DNA of 17,199 nucleotides from an uncultured Desulfuromonadales bacterium (GCA_945788205.1 CALZLE010000218.1:1-17199); one strand, 5' to 3'. Shown: positions 8,040-16,049, numbered from the stretch's first letter. Notes: generated from the sequence alone by a model not told the origin. Numbers and translations: made by a program.

Positions 8040-8914
8040 AGTTCCGGGTGACGCACACAACCGAATATGGCTACAGCCAGCCGGTTGCCCTGTGCCGCAA
8101 CGAAGCCTGTCTGCTGCCACGTGATACTGTCTGGCAGCAGTGCTTGCGCAGTGAACTGCAGGTCGATCCGGTGCCTGCAGATTTTCGCGAGCGGAGCGAC
8201 TTTTTTGGCAACCGGATCAGTCACTTTGCCGTGCAGTACCCACACGAAAAACTACGGGTGACTGCACTCAACGAGGTGGTGGTATCGCCCGACCCGCAGC
8301 TGTTGACTGCGGCGAATCAGTTTCCTTGGGATATGGTTCAAAAACAGCTGGCCAGCGAGCGTAACCCGAAGGTTTTTTCCGCCCTGCCGTTTCTTTACGA
8401 TTCACCGCTGGCTCGGTGGTCCGCTGAATTGGAAGCGTATGCCCGTGTATCGTTTCCCGCAGGTCGACCGCTGGGTGAGGCAACCGCTGAGTTAATGACG
8501 CGGATTTATACCGATTTTACCTACGAGCCGGGGGTGACGACAGTGACCACACCGCTCGTTGAAGTGATGGAAACCCGCCGCGGGGTCTGCCAGGATTTCG
8601 CGCATCTGGGCGTTGCCTGTCTGCGCTCACTCGGGTTGGCGGCTCGCTATGTCAGCGGTTATATCGAAACCTTGCCGCCACCAGGACAGGAGCGGTTGGT
8701 CGGTGCCGATGCGTCGCACGCCTGGTTTTCGGTTTTTGCACCGACCTTGGGATGGATCGATTTTGACCCGACCAATAACAAGTCACTTGGAGAACAGCAT
8801 ATTACCGTCGCCTGGGGGCGGGATTTTTCTGATGTTTCACCGCTTAAAGGTGTCGCTTTAGGTGGTGGAAAACACAAGGTCAAGGTTTCGGTGGATGTTG
8901 CCAGAATTGTCTGA
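8036..8914 (+). CDS. Transglutaminase-like cysteine protease/transferase (second in operon)
   Basis: 292 residues, the usual length for a stand-alone member of COG1305. The N-terminal beta-rich domain (1 to about 90, starting MKFRVTHTTEYGYSQPV) is followed by the papain-like core (about 140-262) with an intact triad: Cys185 (RRGVCQDFAHL), His228 (DASHAWFSVF) and Asp244 (IDFDPTN). The end, GGGKHKVKVSVDV (277-289), is a typical closing strand of the family. Members could cleave or exchange amide bonds; in this gene set the likely substrates are products of the neighbouring ligases, which is inference from context. No signal peptide, so it is probably cytoplasmic. Its ATG overlaps the stop of the ATP-grasp/alpha-E gene by 4 bp. 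After its stop there is a small perfect inverted repeat (ATTTAC, 8914-8919; GTAAAT, 8926-8931) without a T-run, so no terminator separates it from the next gene. Confidence 0.92.
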   Translation: MKFRVTHTTEYGYSQPVALCRNEACLLPRDTVWQQCLRSELQVDPVPADFRERSDFFGNRISHFAVQYPHEKLRVTALNEVVVSPDPQLLTAANQFPWDMVQKQLASERNPKVFSALPFLYDSPLARWSAELEAYARVSFPAGRPLGEATAELMTRIYTDFTYEPGVTTVTTPLVEVMETRRGVCQDFAHLGVACLRSLGLAARYVSGYIETLPPPGQERLVGADASHAWFSVFAPTLGWIDFDPTNNKSLGEQHITVAWGRDFSDVSPLKGVALGGGKHKVKVSVDVARIV

Positions 8915-8962
8915 TTTACAATGGCGTAAATTCCTTATCTGTTTTTATGGAAGGAGCCTCAA

Positions 8963-10465
8963 ATGAGATTTGATGGGTATGATACTGAGGGATTTTATGA
9001 TGAACTGTTCGATCCACAGGGTGAGCCGCGCGCTGGTGCGGATGTACTGGTCGAGCGGATTAACGCATTGCCAGAGACAGAGCTGCAACGGCGCCAGAAG
9101 GCCGCTGAAAGTGCGCTGCTGAACTTGGGTATCACGTTCAATGTCTATGGCAGTGAAACGCAGACGGAGAAGATTTTCCCCTTCGACATTGTGCCACGAA
9201 TTGTTCAGGCTCATGAATGGGAGGTCCTCGAAAAAGGTCTTACGCAGCGGATCACCGCACTGAACTGCTTTATCAATGATGTTTACAATGATCAGAAAAT
9301 CTTCAAAGACAAGGTCGTGCCGGCCGATCTGGTCCTCTCAGCCGACGGTTTCCGTAAACCCTGTATCGGTCTGCAGCCGCCCAACGGTGTCTGGTGTCAT
9401 ATCACAGGAACCGACCTGGTGCGCAGCGGCGACGGGGAGTTTTATGTGCTGGAAGATAACCTGCGCTGCCCGTCCGGGGTTTCTTACGTGCTGGAAAACC
9501 GGCAGATCATGAAGCGCACCTTCCCGATGGTGTTCGATGCCTGTAGCGTCCAGCCGGTGATGGAATACCCCAGTCGCCTGCTCGACATGCTGCAGGAAAT
9601 GGCTCCCCCCGGCGTCCGCTCTCCGGTTGTGGTGGTCTGGACTCCCGGGATCTATAACTCGGCCTACTTTGAACACAGCTTCCTCGCCCAGCAGATGGGA
9701 GTGCCGCTGGTTGAAGGGGGGGACCTGGTGGTTAAAGGTGGCGAAGTAATGATGCGCACCACCAAGGGATTGGAGCGGGTCGATGTCATCTATCGCCGAA
9801 TCGATGACGATTTTATGGACCCGAAAACTTTTCGTGCCGACTCAATGCTCGGCGTGCCGGGTCTGATGAAGGCTTACAGTAAGGGCAAGGTCGCACTGGC
9901 CAACGCTCCAGGCACCGGCGTTGCTGACGATAAGGCGGTCTACGCCTACGTGCCGGATATCATCAAGTATTACCTGGGTGAAGAGCCGATCACCAAGAAT
10001 GTGCCGACCTATGCCTGCTGGAAAGATGACGATTGCCAGTATGTCCTGGAGAACCTGGACAAGCTGGTGGTAAAAGCGGTCAACGAGTCGGGTGGCTACG
10101 GGATGCTGGTCGGCCCCCATTCGACCAAAAAAGAGCAGGCCGAGTTCGCTAAGCGGATCAAGGCCAAACCACGCACCTACATTGCTCAGCCGACCCTTGC
10201 TCTGTCACGGGTTCCGGTGCTGGTCAACGACCATTTCGAAGGGCGGCATGTCGATCTGCGCCCCTATATCCTGTATGGCAAGGAGAGCGTTTATGTGCTG
10301 CCGGGCGGTCTGACCCGGGTGGCTTTGAAGAAAGGTTCCCTGGTTGTCAATTCCTCGCAGGGTGGGGGTAGCAAGGATACCTGGGTGCTTAATACCGCCG
10401 GAGGAAGCTCTCCGGAATCGCCCCTGCAGAGTCAGGATCAAGGTCAGGAGGTGAAGCCATGCTGA
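8963..10465 (+). CDS. Circularly permuted ATP-grasp amidoligase (stand-alone)
   Basis: 500 residues, full length for the free-standing form of COG2308 (DUF404/DUF407). It carries all the blocks expected of an active enzyme: LLNLGITFNVYG (52-63), DGEFYVLEDNLRCPSG (157-172), the ATP-binding strand and glycine-rich loop VVKAVNESGGYGMLVGP (369-385), DLRPYILYG (431-439), and GGLTRVALKKGSLVVNSS (448-465) leading to GGGSKDTWVL (467-476). By family it should activate a carboxylate with ATP and form an amide or peptide bond; the substrate is unknown. It is the unfused paralogue of the N-terminal half of the gene at 5463. The last 25 residues are polar and look disordered. The ATG at 8963 has a strong AAGGAG site 6 bases upstream. 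Its end overlaps the following alpha-E gene by 7 bp. Confidence 0.94.
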   Translation: MRFDGYDTEGFYDELFDPQGEPRAGADVLVERINALPETELQRRQKAAESALLNLGITFNVYGSETQTEKIFPFDIVPRIVQAHEWEVLEKGLTQRITALNCFINDVYNDQKIFKDKVVPADLVLSADGFRKPCIGLQPPNGVWCHITGTDLVRSGDGEFYVLEDNLRCPSGVSYVLENRQIMKRTFPMVFDACSVQPVMEYPSRLLDMLQEMAPPGVRSPVVVVWTPGIYNSAYFEHSFLAQQMGVPLVEGGDLVVKGGEVMMRTTKGLERVDVIYRRIDDDFMDPKTFRADSMLGVPGLMKAYSKGKVALANAPGTGVADDKAVYAYVPDIIKYYLGEEPITKNVPTYACWKDDDCQYVLENLDKLVVKAVNESGGYGMLVGPHSTKKEQAEFAKRIKAKPRTYIAQPTLALSRVPVLVNDHFEGRHVDLRPYILYGKESVYVLPGGLTRVALKKGSLVVNSSQGGGSKDTWVLNTAGGSSPESPLQSQDQGQEVKPC

Positions 10466-11436
10466 GTCGCGTCGCCAACTCCATTTACTGGCTGAATCGC
10501 TATATCGAGCGGGCTGAAAATGTCGCTCGTTTTATCGATGCCAACTATCATATGTCCCTCGATATCCCCGGAAATGCCGGGGACCAGTGGATGCCGTTGA
10601 TCAATACCACCGGGGACCATGAACTGTTCAACAAGCTCTACCAAAACGCGGACCGGGAAAATGCCATCGAATTTCTGGTCTTTGACCGCAACAACCCGAA
10701 CTCGATCTACTCCTGCGTGCGGGCAGCGCGGGAAAATGCCCGTTCGGTGCGGGAATATATAAGCTCGGAGATGTGGGAGCAGATCAACACCTTTTACCTG
10801 ATGATTGGTTCGGCGGCCAAAGATGTCTCGATGGATCTGCCGCATAAATTCTTTGTCGATATCATGACCGCCAGCCACACCTTTGGTGGCATCACCGACT
10901 CGACCATGAATCATGGCGAGGGTTGGCACTTTGGCAGAATGGGGAGGATGCTGGAGCGGGCCGATAAAACCTCGCGGATCCTGGACGTTAAATATTACAT
11001 CCTGTTGCCGTCGGTCGATTATGTCGGCAGTTCTTACGACAATCTACTCTGGGGAGCCCTGTTGCGCTCTGCCAGCGCCTTCGAGATGTACCGTAAGCGC
11101 TATGGCCGGATCAATCCGAACAAAATTGTCGATTTTCTGCTACTCGATCCGAATTTCCCGCGGGCGGTGCATTACTCGATTATCACTGCCATTATTTCGA
11201 TGAATAACATTACCGGTAGTGCCCGTGGCACTTTTGCCAACAAGGCGGAGCAGAAGCTGGGACGGCTGCTGGCAGAGTTTAATTTCGCCTCGCTGGACGA
11301 GTTGTTGGAAACGGGTCTTCACGAATATCTCGACCAGACCCAGACCCGGATCAATGAAGTCGGCGCAGCAATAAATGAGGTCTTTTTCAGTCCTCAACTG
11401 GCTGATAGCGTATCGCCAGCCAGGAAAGTCATCTAA
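10459..11436 (+). CDS. Alpha-E domain protein (stand-alone)
   Basis: 325 residues, matching the usual length of COG2307/DUF403 alpha-E proteins. It starts with the typical MLSRVANSIYWLNRYIERAENVARFID block given here in parts: MLSRVANSIYW (1-11) and RYIERAENVARFID (14-27). Other recognisable helices are NARSVREYIS (93-102), GRMLERADKTSRILD (162-176) and LLLDPNFPRAVHYS (227-240). The protein is predicted to be all helical, with repeated Glu-Arg pairs; no catalytic residues are known for the family. It is nearly always encoded beside a circularly permuted ATP-grasp gene, as here, and probably acts as its partner or as a second active unit. The start lies inside the end of the ATP-grasp gene (7-bp overlap) and has a near-perfect Shine-Dalgarno, AGGAGGTGA (10446-10454), so both proteins are probably made in coupled amounts. 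Confidence 0.92.
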   Translation: MLSRVANSIYWLNRYIERAENVARFIDANYHMSLDIPGNAGDQWMPLINTTGDHELFNKLYQNADRENAIEFLVFDRNNPNSIYSCVRAARENARSVREYISSEMWEQINTFYLMIGSAAKDVSMDLPHKFFVDIMTASHTFGGITDSTMNHGEGWHFGRMGRMLERADKTSRILDVKYYILLPSVDYVGSSYDNLLWGALLRSASAFEMYRKRYGRINPNKIVDFLLLDPNFPRAVHYSIITAIISMNNITGSARGTFANKAEQKLGRLLAEFNFASLDELLETGLHEYLDQTQTRINEVGAAINEVFFSPQLADSVSPARKVI

Positions 11437-11449
11437 TTAGGAGAATAAG

Positions 11450-12265
11450 TTGACAGAGGGTTCCTTTGCGACAGGGCTAAGAGCAGCCTGTACGCTTGAT
11501 TTTCAGATTGAGGATGCAACGCCGCTGATCCTGATGCTGCGACCCCGCAGTGGGGCCCGGCAGTGGGTTGTGCGAGAATCCTATCTGCTGATGCCGCATG
11601 TCGGGGTGGACGAATATACCGATATTTTCGGCAATCTTTGTCAACGTCTGGTTGCGCCGCCGGGTGAGTTTTCGATTCAAACCTCTTGTGAGGTGATGGT
11701 GCCGGACCATTTGAACAGCGCGGCTGATGGGGAGTTTATCGGAATTCCGGAGCTTCCAGAAGCGACACTCGCCTTTTTGTTGCCGAGCCGTTATTGCGAA
11801 TCGGATCGTTTTGGTGATCTTGCCCGAGAGATCACCGCTGATGATGTCTCTGGTTATGAGCAGGCAGCAAATATCTGTCGATGGGTGCAGAACAATATTC
11901 TGTATAGTCCGGGCTCGAGTAACCTACCGATCTCTGCCGTTGAAGTTAACGCGCGACAAGTGGGGGTGTGCCGGGATCTGGCTCATTTGGGGATTGCTCT
12001 TTGCCGTAGTATAAGTCTCCCGGCGCGTTTTGTTGCCGGATATCTCTATGATCTTCAGCCGATGGATTTACACGCCTGGTTAGAGGTGTATGTTGGTGAC
12101 CGTTGGCATACCTTTGATCCGACTCAGCACCTGAACAGCGAGCGGAGAATTGCTATCGCCTATGGCCGGGATGCGGCAGATGTCTCTATTTTTCATCAAT
12201 TCGGAGCTGGCGATATTCTGTTGAATATGAATGTTCGAGTTGAATTGTTTGACAGTCTACTCTAA
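11450..12265 (+). CDS. Transglutaminase-like protein (third in operon, divergent)
   Basis: 271 residues. The papain-like core (about 130-245) has an intact triad: Cys174 (VGVCRDLAHL), His208 (DLHAWLEVY) and Asp223 (TFDPTQH). The N-terminal beta-rich part (1 to about 110) is less like the other two copies, starting around LDFQIEDATPLILML (16-30), so this is a separate subfamily and not a recent duplicate. It lacks the GGG-rich closing strand of the gene at 8036 and ends in NMNVRVELFDSLL. It could process or transfer products of the ATP-grasp/alpha-E pair just upstream (inference from position). The start is TTG at 11450, chosen because AGGAG (from the sequence TTAGGAGAATAAG) sits at the right distance and only 13 nt separate it from the previous stop. 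It is the last gene of the operon. Confidence 0.9.
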   Translation: MTEGSFATGLRAACTLDFQIEDATPLILMLRPRSGARQWVVRESYLLMPHVGVDEYTDIFGNLCQRLVAPPGEFSIQTSCEVMVPDHLNSAADGEFIGIPELPEATLAFLLPSRYCESDRFGDLAREITADDVSGYEQAANICRWVQNNILYSPGSSNLPISAVEVNARQVGVCRDLAHLGIALCRSISLPARFVAGYLYDLQPMDLHAWLEVYVGDRWHTFDPTQHLNSERRIAIAYGRDAADVSIFHQFGAGDILLNMNVRVELFDSLL

Positions 12266-12585
12266 GGGTATGCCTTTCGCTCATTGCTGAAAACCAACCT
12301 TTAAGTTTGACCGTCGATCTGCAGAGAGTAGCGTAAGTCAGCTGAGCTTTAATCTCCCAAATTTAGCTGATCTGCAAAGCTTCTCTGCCATCGACCAACG
12401 GCTTCAATCTATTGCCAAATATCCTGCCAATAAAAATGCCCTTCTGTCCTTAGGAATTGTGTTAGTCAACTCGTCTCATATATCGAACGATGATGGACAG
12501 TTTCCCCCTGTGTCAGCATAGTTGTCGCCTCGAAGGTAGTAAGTCCAGATACTAATCAGCCTCATACAGTTACGAAACCAAAACA
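12266..12585. other. Intergenic region between convergent operons
   Basis: About 320 bp after the last gene of the amidoligase operon and before the terminator stem, with no supported gene. It contains the imperfect inverted repeat listed at 12313-12395. A reading frame of 74 codons is open on the plus strand from 12291 to 12514, but it has no ATG, GTG or TTG with a ribosome site near its beginning and I do not recognise its translation. It could be the remnant of a decayed gene or chance. Confidence 0.5.
12313..12395. repeat. Long imperfect inverted repeat (about 83 bp)
   Basis: The outer arms are GTCGATCTGCAGAGA (12313-12327) and TCTCTGCCATCGAC (12382-12395), complementary apart from a small bulge. 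Inner arms TCAGCT (12338-12343) and AGCTGA (12365-12370) are placed nearly symmetrically around a 21-nt AT-rich loop. A transcript of either strand could fold into a long interrupted hairpin. There is no T-run, so it is not a standard terminator. It could protect the 3' end of the operon mRNA or be a remnant of a small mobile repeat. Confidence 0.45.
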
Positions 12586-12613
12586 AAAGGCCAACCGTAA
12601 CCGGCTGGCCTTT
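12586..12613. terminator. Intrinsic terminator, probably bidirectional, after leuD
   Basis: The arms AAAGGCCAACCG (12586-12597) and CGGCTGGCCTTT (12602-12613) enclose the loop TAAC. On the plus strand one pair is an A-C mismatch and a T-run follows (12611-12615). On the minus strand the same position is a G-U pair, so the stem is continuous, and TTTTGTTTT follows it. It therefore suits the minus-strand leu operon best (30 bases beyond the leuD stop) and can also stop the plus-strand operon about 320 bases after its last gene. Confidence 0.85.
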
Positions 12614-12643
12614 TTATCATTCTAAGATTCCTGCTGACTGTAC

Positions 12644-13174
12644 TTAGTAGCGAGCATCAGCAAATTCGACCCAGCCACCAGCTTCGACCAGCGCTTTATC
12701 GAACTGGGTAATATTGAAGCTGAACTGTTTCTCTTCACTGCCAGCTTTTGCGGTCACTGCTTGTCCGTCAAGGTCGACGGAAACCGTCACATCACCCTGC
12801 TGTTGCAGAGCAATCAACTGATCGATATCTGCCTTCGGCAGTTCTATCGCCAACATGCCGCAGTTGAACATATTCTGCCGGAAGATCCGCGCATAACTCT
12901 CGGCGATGATGGTGTGTACATCATTGACTTCGAAAACCCAGGGAGCGTGCTCACGGGACGACCCACAGCCGAAGTTCTCACGCGAAACGACCACGGTGGC
13001 GTTCTTCAGTTTCTCACCCTTAGCATCAAAACCATCCAACATCAGGTCTTCGAGAATGTACGGGGTCAGGGCCTCTTTCGTGACCTCGGTGAGGTACTTG
13101 GCCGGAATAATTTCGTCAGTATTGATATCGGACCGGTCGAGAAAGATTGCCGATCCACCAAATTTTTTCTGCAT
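12644..13174 (-). CDS. leuD: 3-isopropylmalate dehydratase small subunit
   Basis: 176 residues, the short LeuD type found in archaea and many Desulfobacterota, as opposed to the roughly 200-residue enterobacterial type. LeuD pairs with LeuC in the cytoplasm to isomerise 2-isopropylmalate to 3-isopropylmalate in leucine synthesis. The swivel-domain signature is clear: DRSDINTDEIIPAKYL (13-28), then NFGCGSSREHAPW (67-79), and IFRQNMFNCGMLAIELP (97-113), the substrate-specificity region of the aconitase family. The ATG at 13174 has AAGGAG upstream and follows leuC by 21 bases. Related homoaconitase-type small subunits share the fold, but pairing with leuA and leuC makes leuD by far the most likely. 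It is the last leu gene before the terminator; no leuB follows. Confidence 0.95.
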   Translation of the reverse strand: MQKKFGGSAIFLDRSDINTDEIIPAKYLTEVTKEALTPYILEDLMLDGFDAKGEKLKNATVVVSRENFGCGSSREHAPWVFEVNDVHTIIAESYARIFRQNMFNCGMLAIELPKADIDQLIALQQQGDVTVSVDLDGQAVTAKAGSEEKQFSFNITQFDKALVEAGGWVEFADARY

Positions 13175-13195
13175 CTCTTTGTCTCCTTGATCCGG

Positions 13196-14476
13196 TTAGA
13201 GGGTACGAGCGTCGGTGATAACGCCAGTGATCGCGGTTGCTGCAGCAGTGGACGGGCTCATCAGGTGAACCATGCCGCCCTTGCCCATCCGACCGCTAAA
13301 GTTACGATTGGTGGTCGCCGCACAAGCTTCACCTTCGGCCAATACACCGTTACTCATCCCGAGGCAAGCGCCACAGGTCGGGTTAGTCACGCAGAACCCT
13401 GCGTCCATGAAAATCTTGATGATGCCCTCATCGAGCGCCTCCTGAAAAATTTTCGGGGTCGCCGGGGAAACAATGCCGCGCACGGTGTCGGTGCAACGCT
13501 TGCCTTTCAGCACTTCGGCGGCTTGGCGCAGATCCTCAATGCGGCCGTTGGTGCAGCTCCCGATGTAGATCTGATCAACCTTGGTTCCGGCCATCTCGCT
13601 GACCGGCTTGACGCAGTCCGGTTTGTAGTCGAAGGTCACCATCGGCTCCAGGTCAGAGACATCGATATCGAGAACCTTGTCGTAGCTGGCATCCACGTCG
13701 GAAACCCACTTGCTGTAGTCGGCGAGCGCCGCTTCCTTGCTGGCAAATTCGTCCTGAATGAACGGCCAGAGGTACTCAACGGTGGTCATATCCGGCATGC
13801 AGACGCCACAGGTGCCGCCAGCTTCGATCGCCATATTGCAGAGGGTCATCCGCGCGTCCATGCTCATGGCATCGACGATCGGGCCACGGAACTCGATCAC
13901 CCGGTCGGTCGCGCCATTAACACCGAGCTGACCGATCACGTGAAGGATGACGTCTTTTGAATAAACACCGCTGGGCAGCGTACCGTTCAGGTTGACGCGG
14001 ATGCTGGTCGGCTCACGGAAGGCACAAACCCCCTTAAGGATGCCGACTTCCAGATCGGTGGTACCAACACCGGCAGCAAACGCACCGAAAGCACCGTGGG
14101 TACAGGTATGACTATCACCCATGATGGCGGTAAAACCGGGGCGGATATAGCCCTTCTCCGGGAAGATCGCGTGACAGACACCGTTGTGACCGATGTCAAA
14201 AAAATCGGGGATTTCGTGGCGACGTGCCCAGTCACGCAGCATCTTCGCCTGAGTCGCGGTCTTGGAATCTTTCGACGGGGTTACGTGATCGATAACCGCC
14301 TTGATTTTGGTCTTGTCGAACACCCGATCCTTGCCACGCCACTCTAGATCGGCGATCGCCACCGGAGTGGTAATTTCGTGACAAAGGACCCGATCGAGGC
14401 TGAGGACTTTGGTCCCCTCGAACGGCTCGTCCTTAAGGTGAGTTTCAAAAATCTTTTCTGCTAACGTCTTACCCAT
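13196..14476 (-). CDS. leuC: 3-isopropylmalate dehydratase large subunit
   Basis: 426 residues, the shorter type-2 LeuC length. It is an aconitase-family enzyme holding a [4Fe-4S] cluster; the three cluster cysteines are visible as Cys308 (GSCTNGR) and Cys368 with Cys371 (CGACLG). Other aconitase signatures are MGDSHTCTHGAFGAF (119-133), which carries active-site residues, and EAGGTCGVCMPD (218-229). With LeuD it carries out the second step of leucine synthesis through dehydration and rehydration. The ATG at 14476 has AGGAG upstream and lies 34 bases after the leuA stop, so leuA, leuC and leuD probably share one transcript governed by the T-box. A homoaconitase role is possible for this subfamily but unlikely here given the neighbours. 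Confidence 0.95.
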   Translation of the reverse strand: MGKTLAEKIFETHLKDEPFEGTKVLSLDRVLCHEITTPVAIADLEWRGKDRVFDKTKIKAVIDHVTPSKDSKTATQAKMLRDWARRHEIPDFFDIGHNGVCHAIFPEKGYIRPGFTAIMGDSHTCTHGAFGAFAAGVGTTDLEVGILKGVCAFREPTSIRVNLNGTLPSGVYSKDVILHVIGQLGVNGATDRVIEFRGPIVDAMSMDARMTLCNMAIEAGGTCGVCMPDMTTVEYLWPFIQDEFASKEAALADYSKWVSDVDASYDKVLDIDVSDLEPMVTFDYKPDCVKPVSEMAGTKVDQIYIGSCTNGRIEDLRQAAEVLKGKRCTDTVRGIVSPATPKIFQEALDEGIIKIFMDAGFCVTNPTCGACLGMSNGVLAEGEACAATTNRNFSGRMGKGGMVHLMSPSTAAATAITGVITDARTL

Positions 14477-14510
14477 TGAGTTCTCCTGTTATTTCTCAAT
14501 CAACAAAAAA

Positions 14511-16049
14511 TCAAATATCACCCTGCATTCGTTGGGCGAAACTGGCAATTTTATTCAATGCATTGATATAGGCCTTAGCACTGGCGACGATGATATCCGG
14601 ATGTGCGCCCTGACCGAGAACTTCGCGCTCCTCGGTTTTTAAACGCACAGAAGTTTCACCCTGAGCATCTGTGCCACCGGTAATCGCGCCGACCGAGAAG
14701 TTGAGCAGCGGATAGGTCGCTCCGGTCAACTCTTTGATCGCCTTGAAGGTCGCATCAACCGGGCCATCACCCATCACCGCAGTCTTCTTCACTTCACCTT
14801 CGACTTCCATTTCAACCGTTGCAGTCGGGGAGGCAAAAGAACCGGAGCTGACATTCATCTGCAGCAATTTGTAAGTCTCAGTAACGCGCAAGACTTCATC
14901 GGCAACAATGGCATCGAGATCTTCGTCAAAGATTTCTTTTTTCATATCAGCCAGCGACTTGAAACGGACGAAAGCCTTCTGAATCTCTTCCTTGTTCAGA
15001 TCGTAGCCGAGCTCTTTAAGGCGATCGATAAAAGCGTGACGACCCGAATGCTTACCGAGTACCAGCTTGCTGGCGTTCAAACCGACCGACTCTGGAGTCA
15101 TGATCTCGTAGGTGTCTTTATTCATCAACATACCGTGCTGATGAATCCCCGCTTCGTGAGCAAAGGCATTAGCACCGACAATCGCTTTATTCTGCTGCAC
15201 CTGAATACCGGTAATGGTCGTGAGCAGCTTGCTCGACGGAGTAATCTGCTCGGTCTTTACATTGTGGGTAAAGGGGAGGATGTCGTGACGGGTACGCAGC
15301 GCCATCACCACCTCTTCAAGAGAGCAGTTACCGGCCCGCTCACCGATACCGTTGATGGTACATTCAACCTGACGGGCACCCGCCTGAACAGCAGCCAGAG
15401 AGTTTGCGACCGAGAGACCGAGATCGTTGTGACAGTGAACCGAAATGATCGCCTTGTCGATGTTGCTGACATTGGCTTTCAAGTAACTGATGATATCAAA
15501 ATATTCCGAAGGGATCGTGTAACCGACGGTATCCGGAATATTAACCGTGGATGCACCGGCCTCAATTGCAGCTTCAATCACCTGAGCAAGAAACGGCAGA
15601 CGGGTTCTCGCTGCATCCTCGGCTGAAAATTCTACATTCGGGGTATAACCTGCCGCACGTTGAACTGCAGCAACAGCAGTATCGAGAACCTGCTGCTCGC
15701 TCATTTTAAGCTTGTGTTCCATATGGATATCGCTGGTCGCGATAAAAGTATGGATCCGGCCACGCTCGCCGGCAAACTGTAACGCCTCCCAAGCCCGGTC
15801 AATATCCATATTATTGGCCCGCGACAGACCAGCAATCTGTGGCCCCTTGATGGTTTGAGCTATCTTCTTGACCGCTTCAAAATCACCATCTGAGGCAATC
15901 GGGAAGCCCGCTTCCATAACATCAACATTCAGGCGCTCCAACTGATGGGCGATCCGGACTTTTTCCTCAATATTCATACTCGCGCCGGGGGACTGTTCAC
16001 CATCACGCAAAGTGGTATCAAAAATAATGATCTGTTCTTTTTGGCTCAT
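14511..16049 (-). CDS. leuA: 2-isopropylmalate synthase
   Basis: 512 residues, the common bacterial LeuA length. It condenses acetyl-CoA with 2-oxoisovalerate, the committed step of leucine synthesis. Residues about 5-275 form the TIM-barrel catalytic domain: FDTTLRDGEQSPG (10-22) with metal ligand Asp16, and SVHCHNDLG (203-211) with His205 and His207; NGIGERAGN (233-241) is a further family signature. Residues about 395-505 are the LeuA dimer domain, which in the family binds leucine for feedback inhibition. The ATG at 16049 has AAGGA upstream. Transcription is controlled by the T-box leader at 16209-16464, and enzyme activity probably by leucine itself, giving two levels of control. Citramalate synthases are related, but the length and leu context favour LeuA. 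Confidence 0.95.
   Translation of the reverse strand: MSQKEQIIIFDTTLRDGEQSPGASMNIEEKVRIAHQLERLNVDVMEAGFPIASDGDFEAVKKIAQTIKGPQIAGLSRANNMDIDRAWEALQFAGERGRIHTFIATSDIHMEHKLKMSEQQVLDTAVAAVQRAAGYTPNVEFSAEDAARTRLPFLAQVIEAAIEAGASTVNIPDTVGYTIPSEYFDIISYLKANVSNIDKAIISVHCHNDLGLSVANSLAAVQAGARQVECTINGIGERAGNCSLEEVVMALRTRHDILPFTHNVKTEQITPSSKLLTTITGIQVQQNKAIVGANAFAHEAGIHQHGMLMNKDTYEIMTPESVGLNASKLVLGKHSGRHAFIDRLKELGYDLNKEEIQKAFVRFKSLADMKKEIFDEDLDAIVADEVLRVTETYKLLQMNVSSGSFASPTATVEMEVEGEVKKTAVMGDGPVDATFKAIKELTGATYPLLNFSVGAITGGTDAQGETSVRLKTEEREVLGQGAHPDIIVASAKAYINALNKIASFAQRMQGDI

Noticed and set aside
12291..12514. A 74-codon stop-free frame after the last operon gene
   Set aside because: It has no usable start codon with a ribosome site and no recognisable product; a decayed gene cannot be excluded, but the length is within what chance allows across six frames.
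12761..13960. A 399-codon open frame on the plus strand across leuD and leuC
   Set aside because: It runs opposite two well-recognised genes and bridges their junction. Its composition (many His, Arg, Val, Gly) is typical of a shadow frame.
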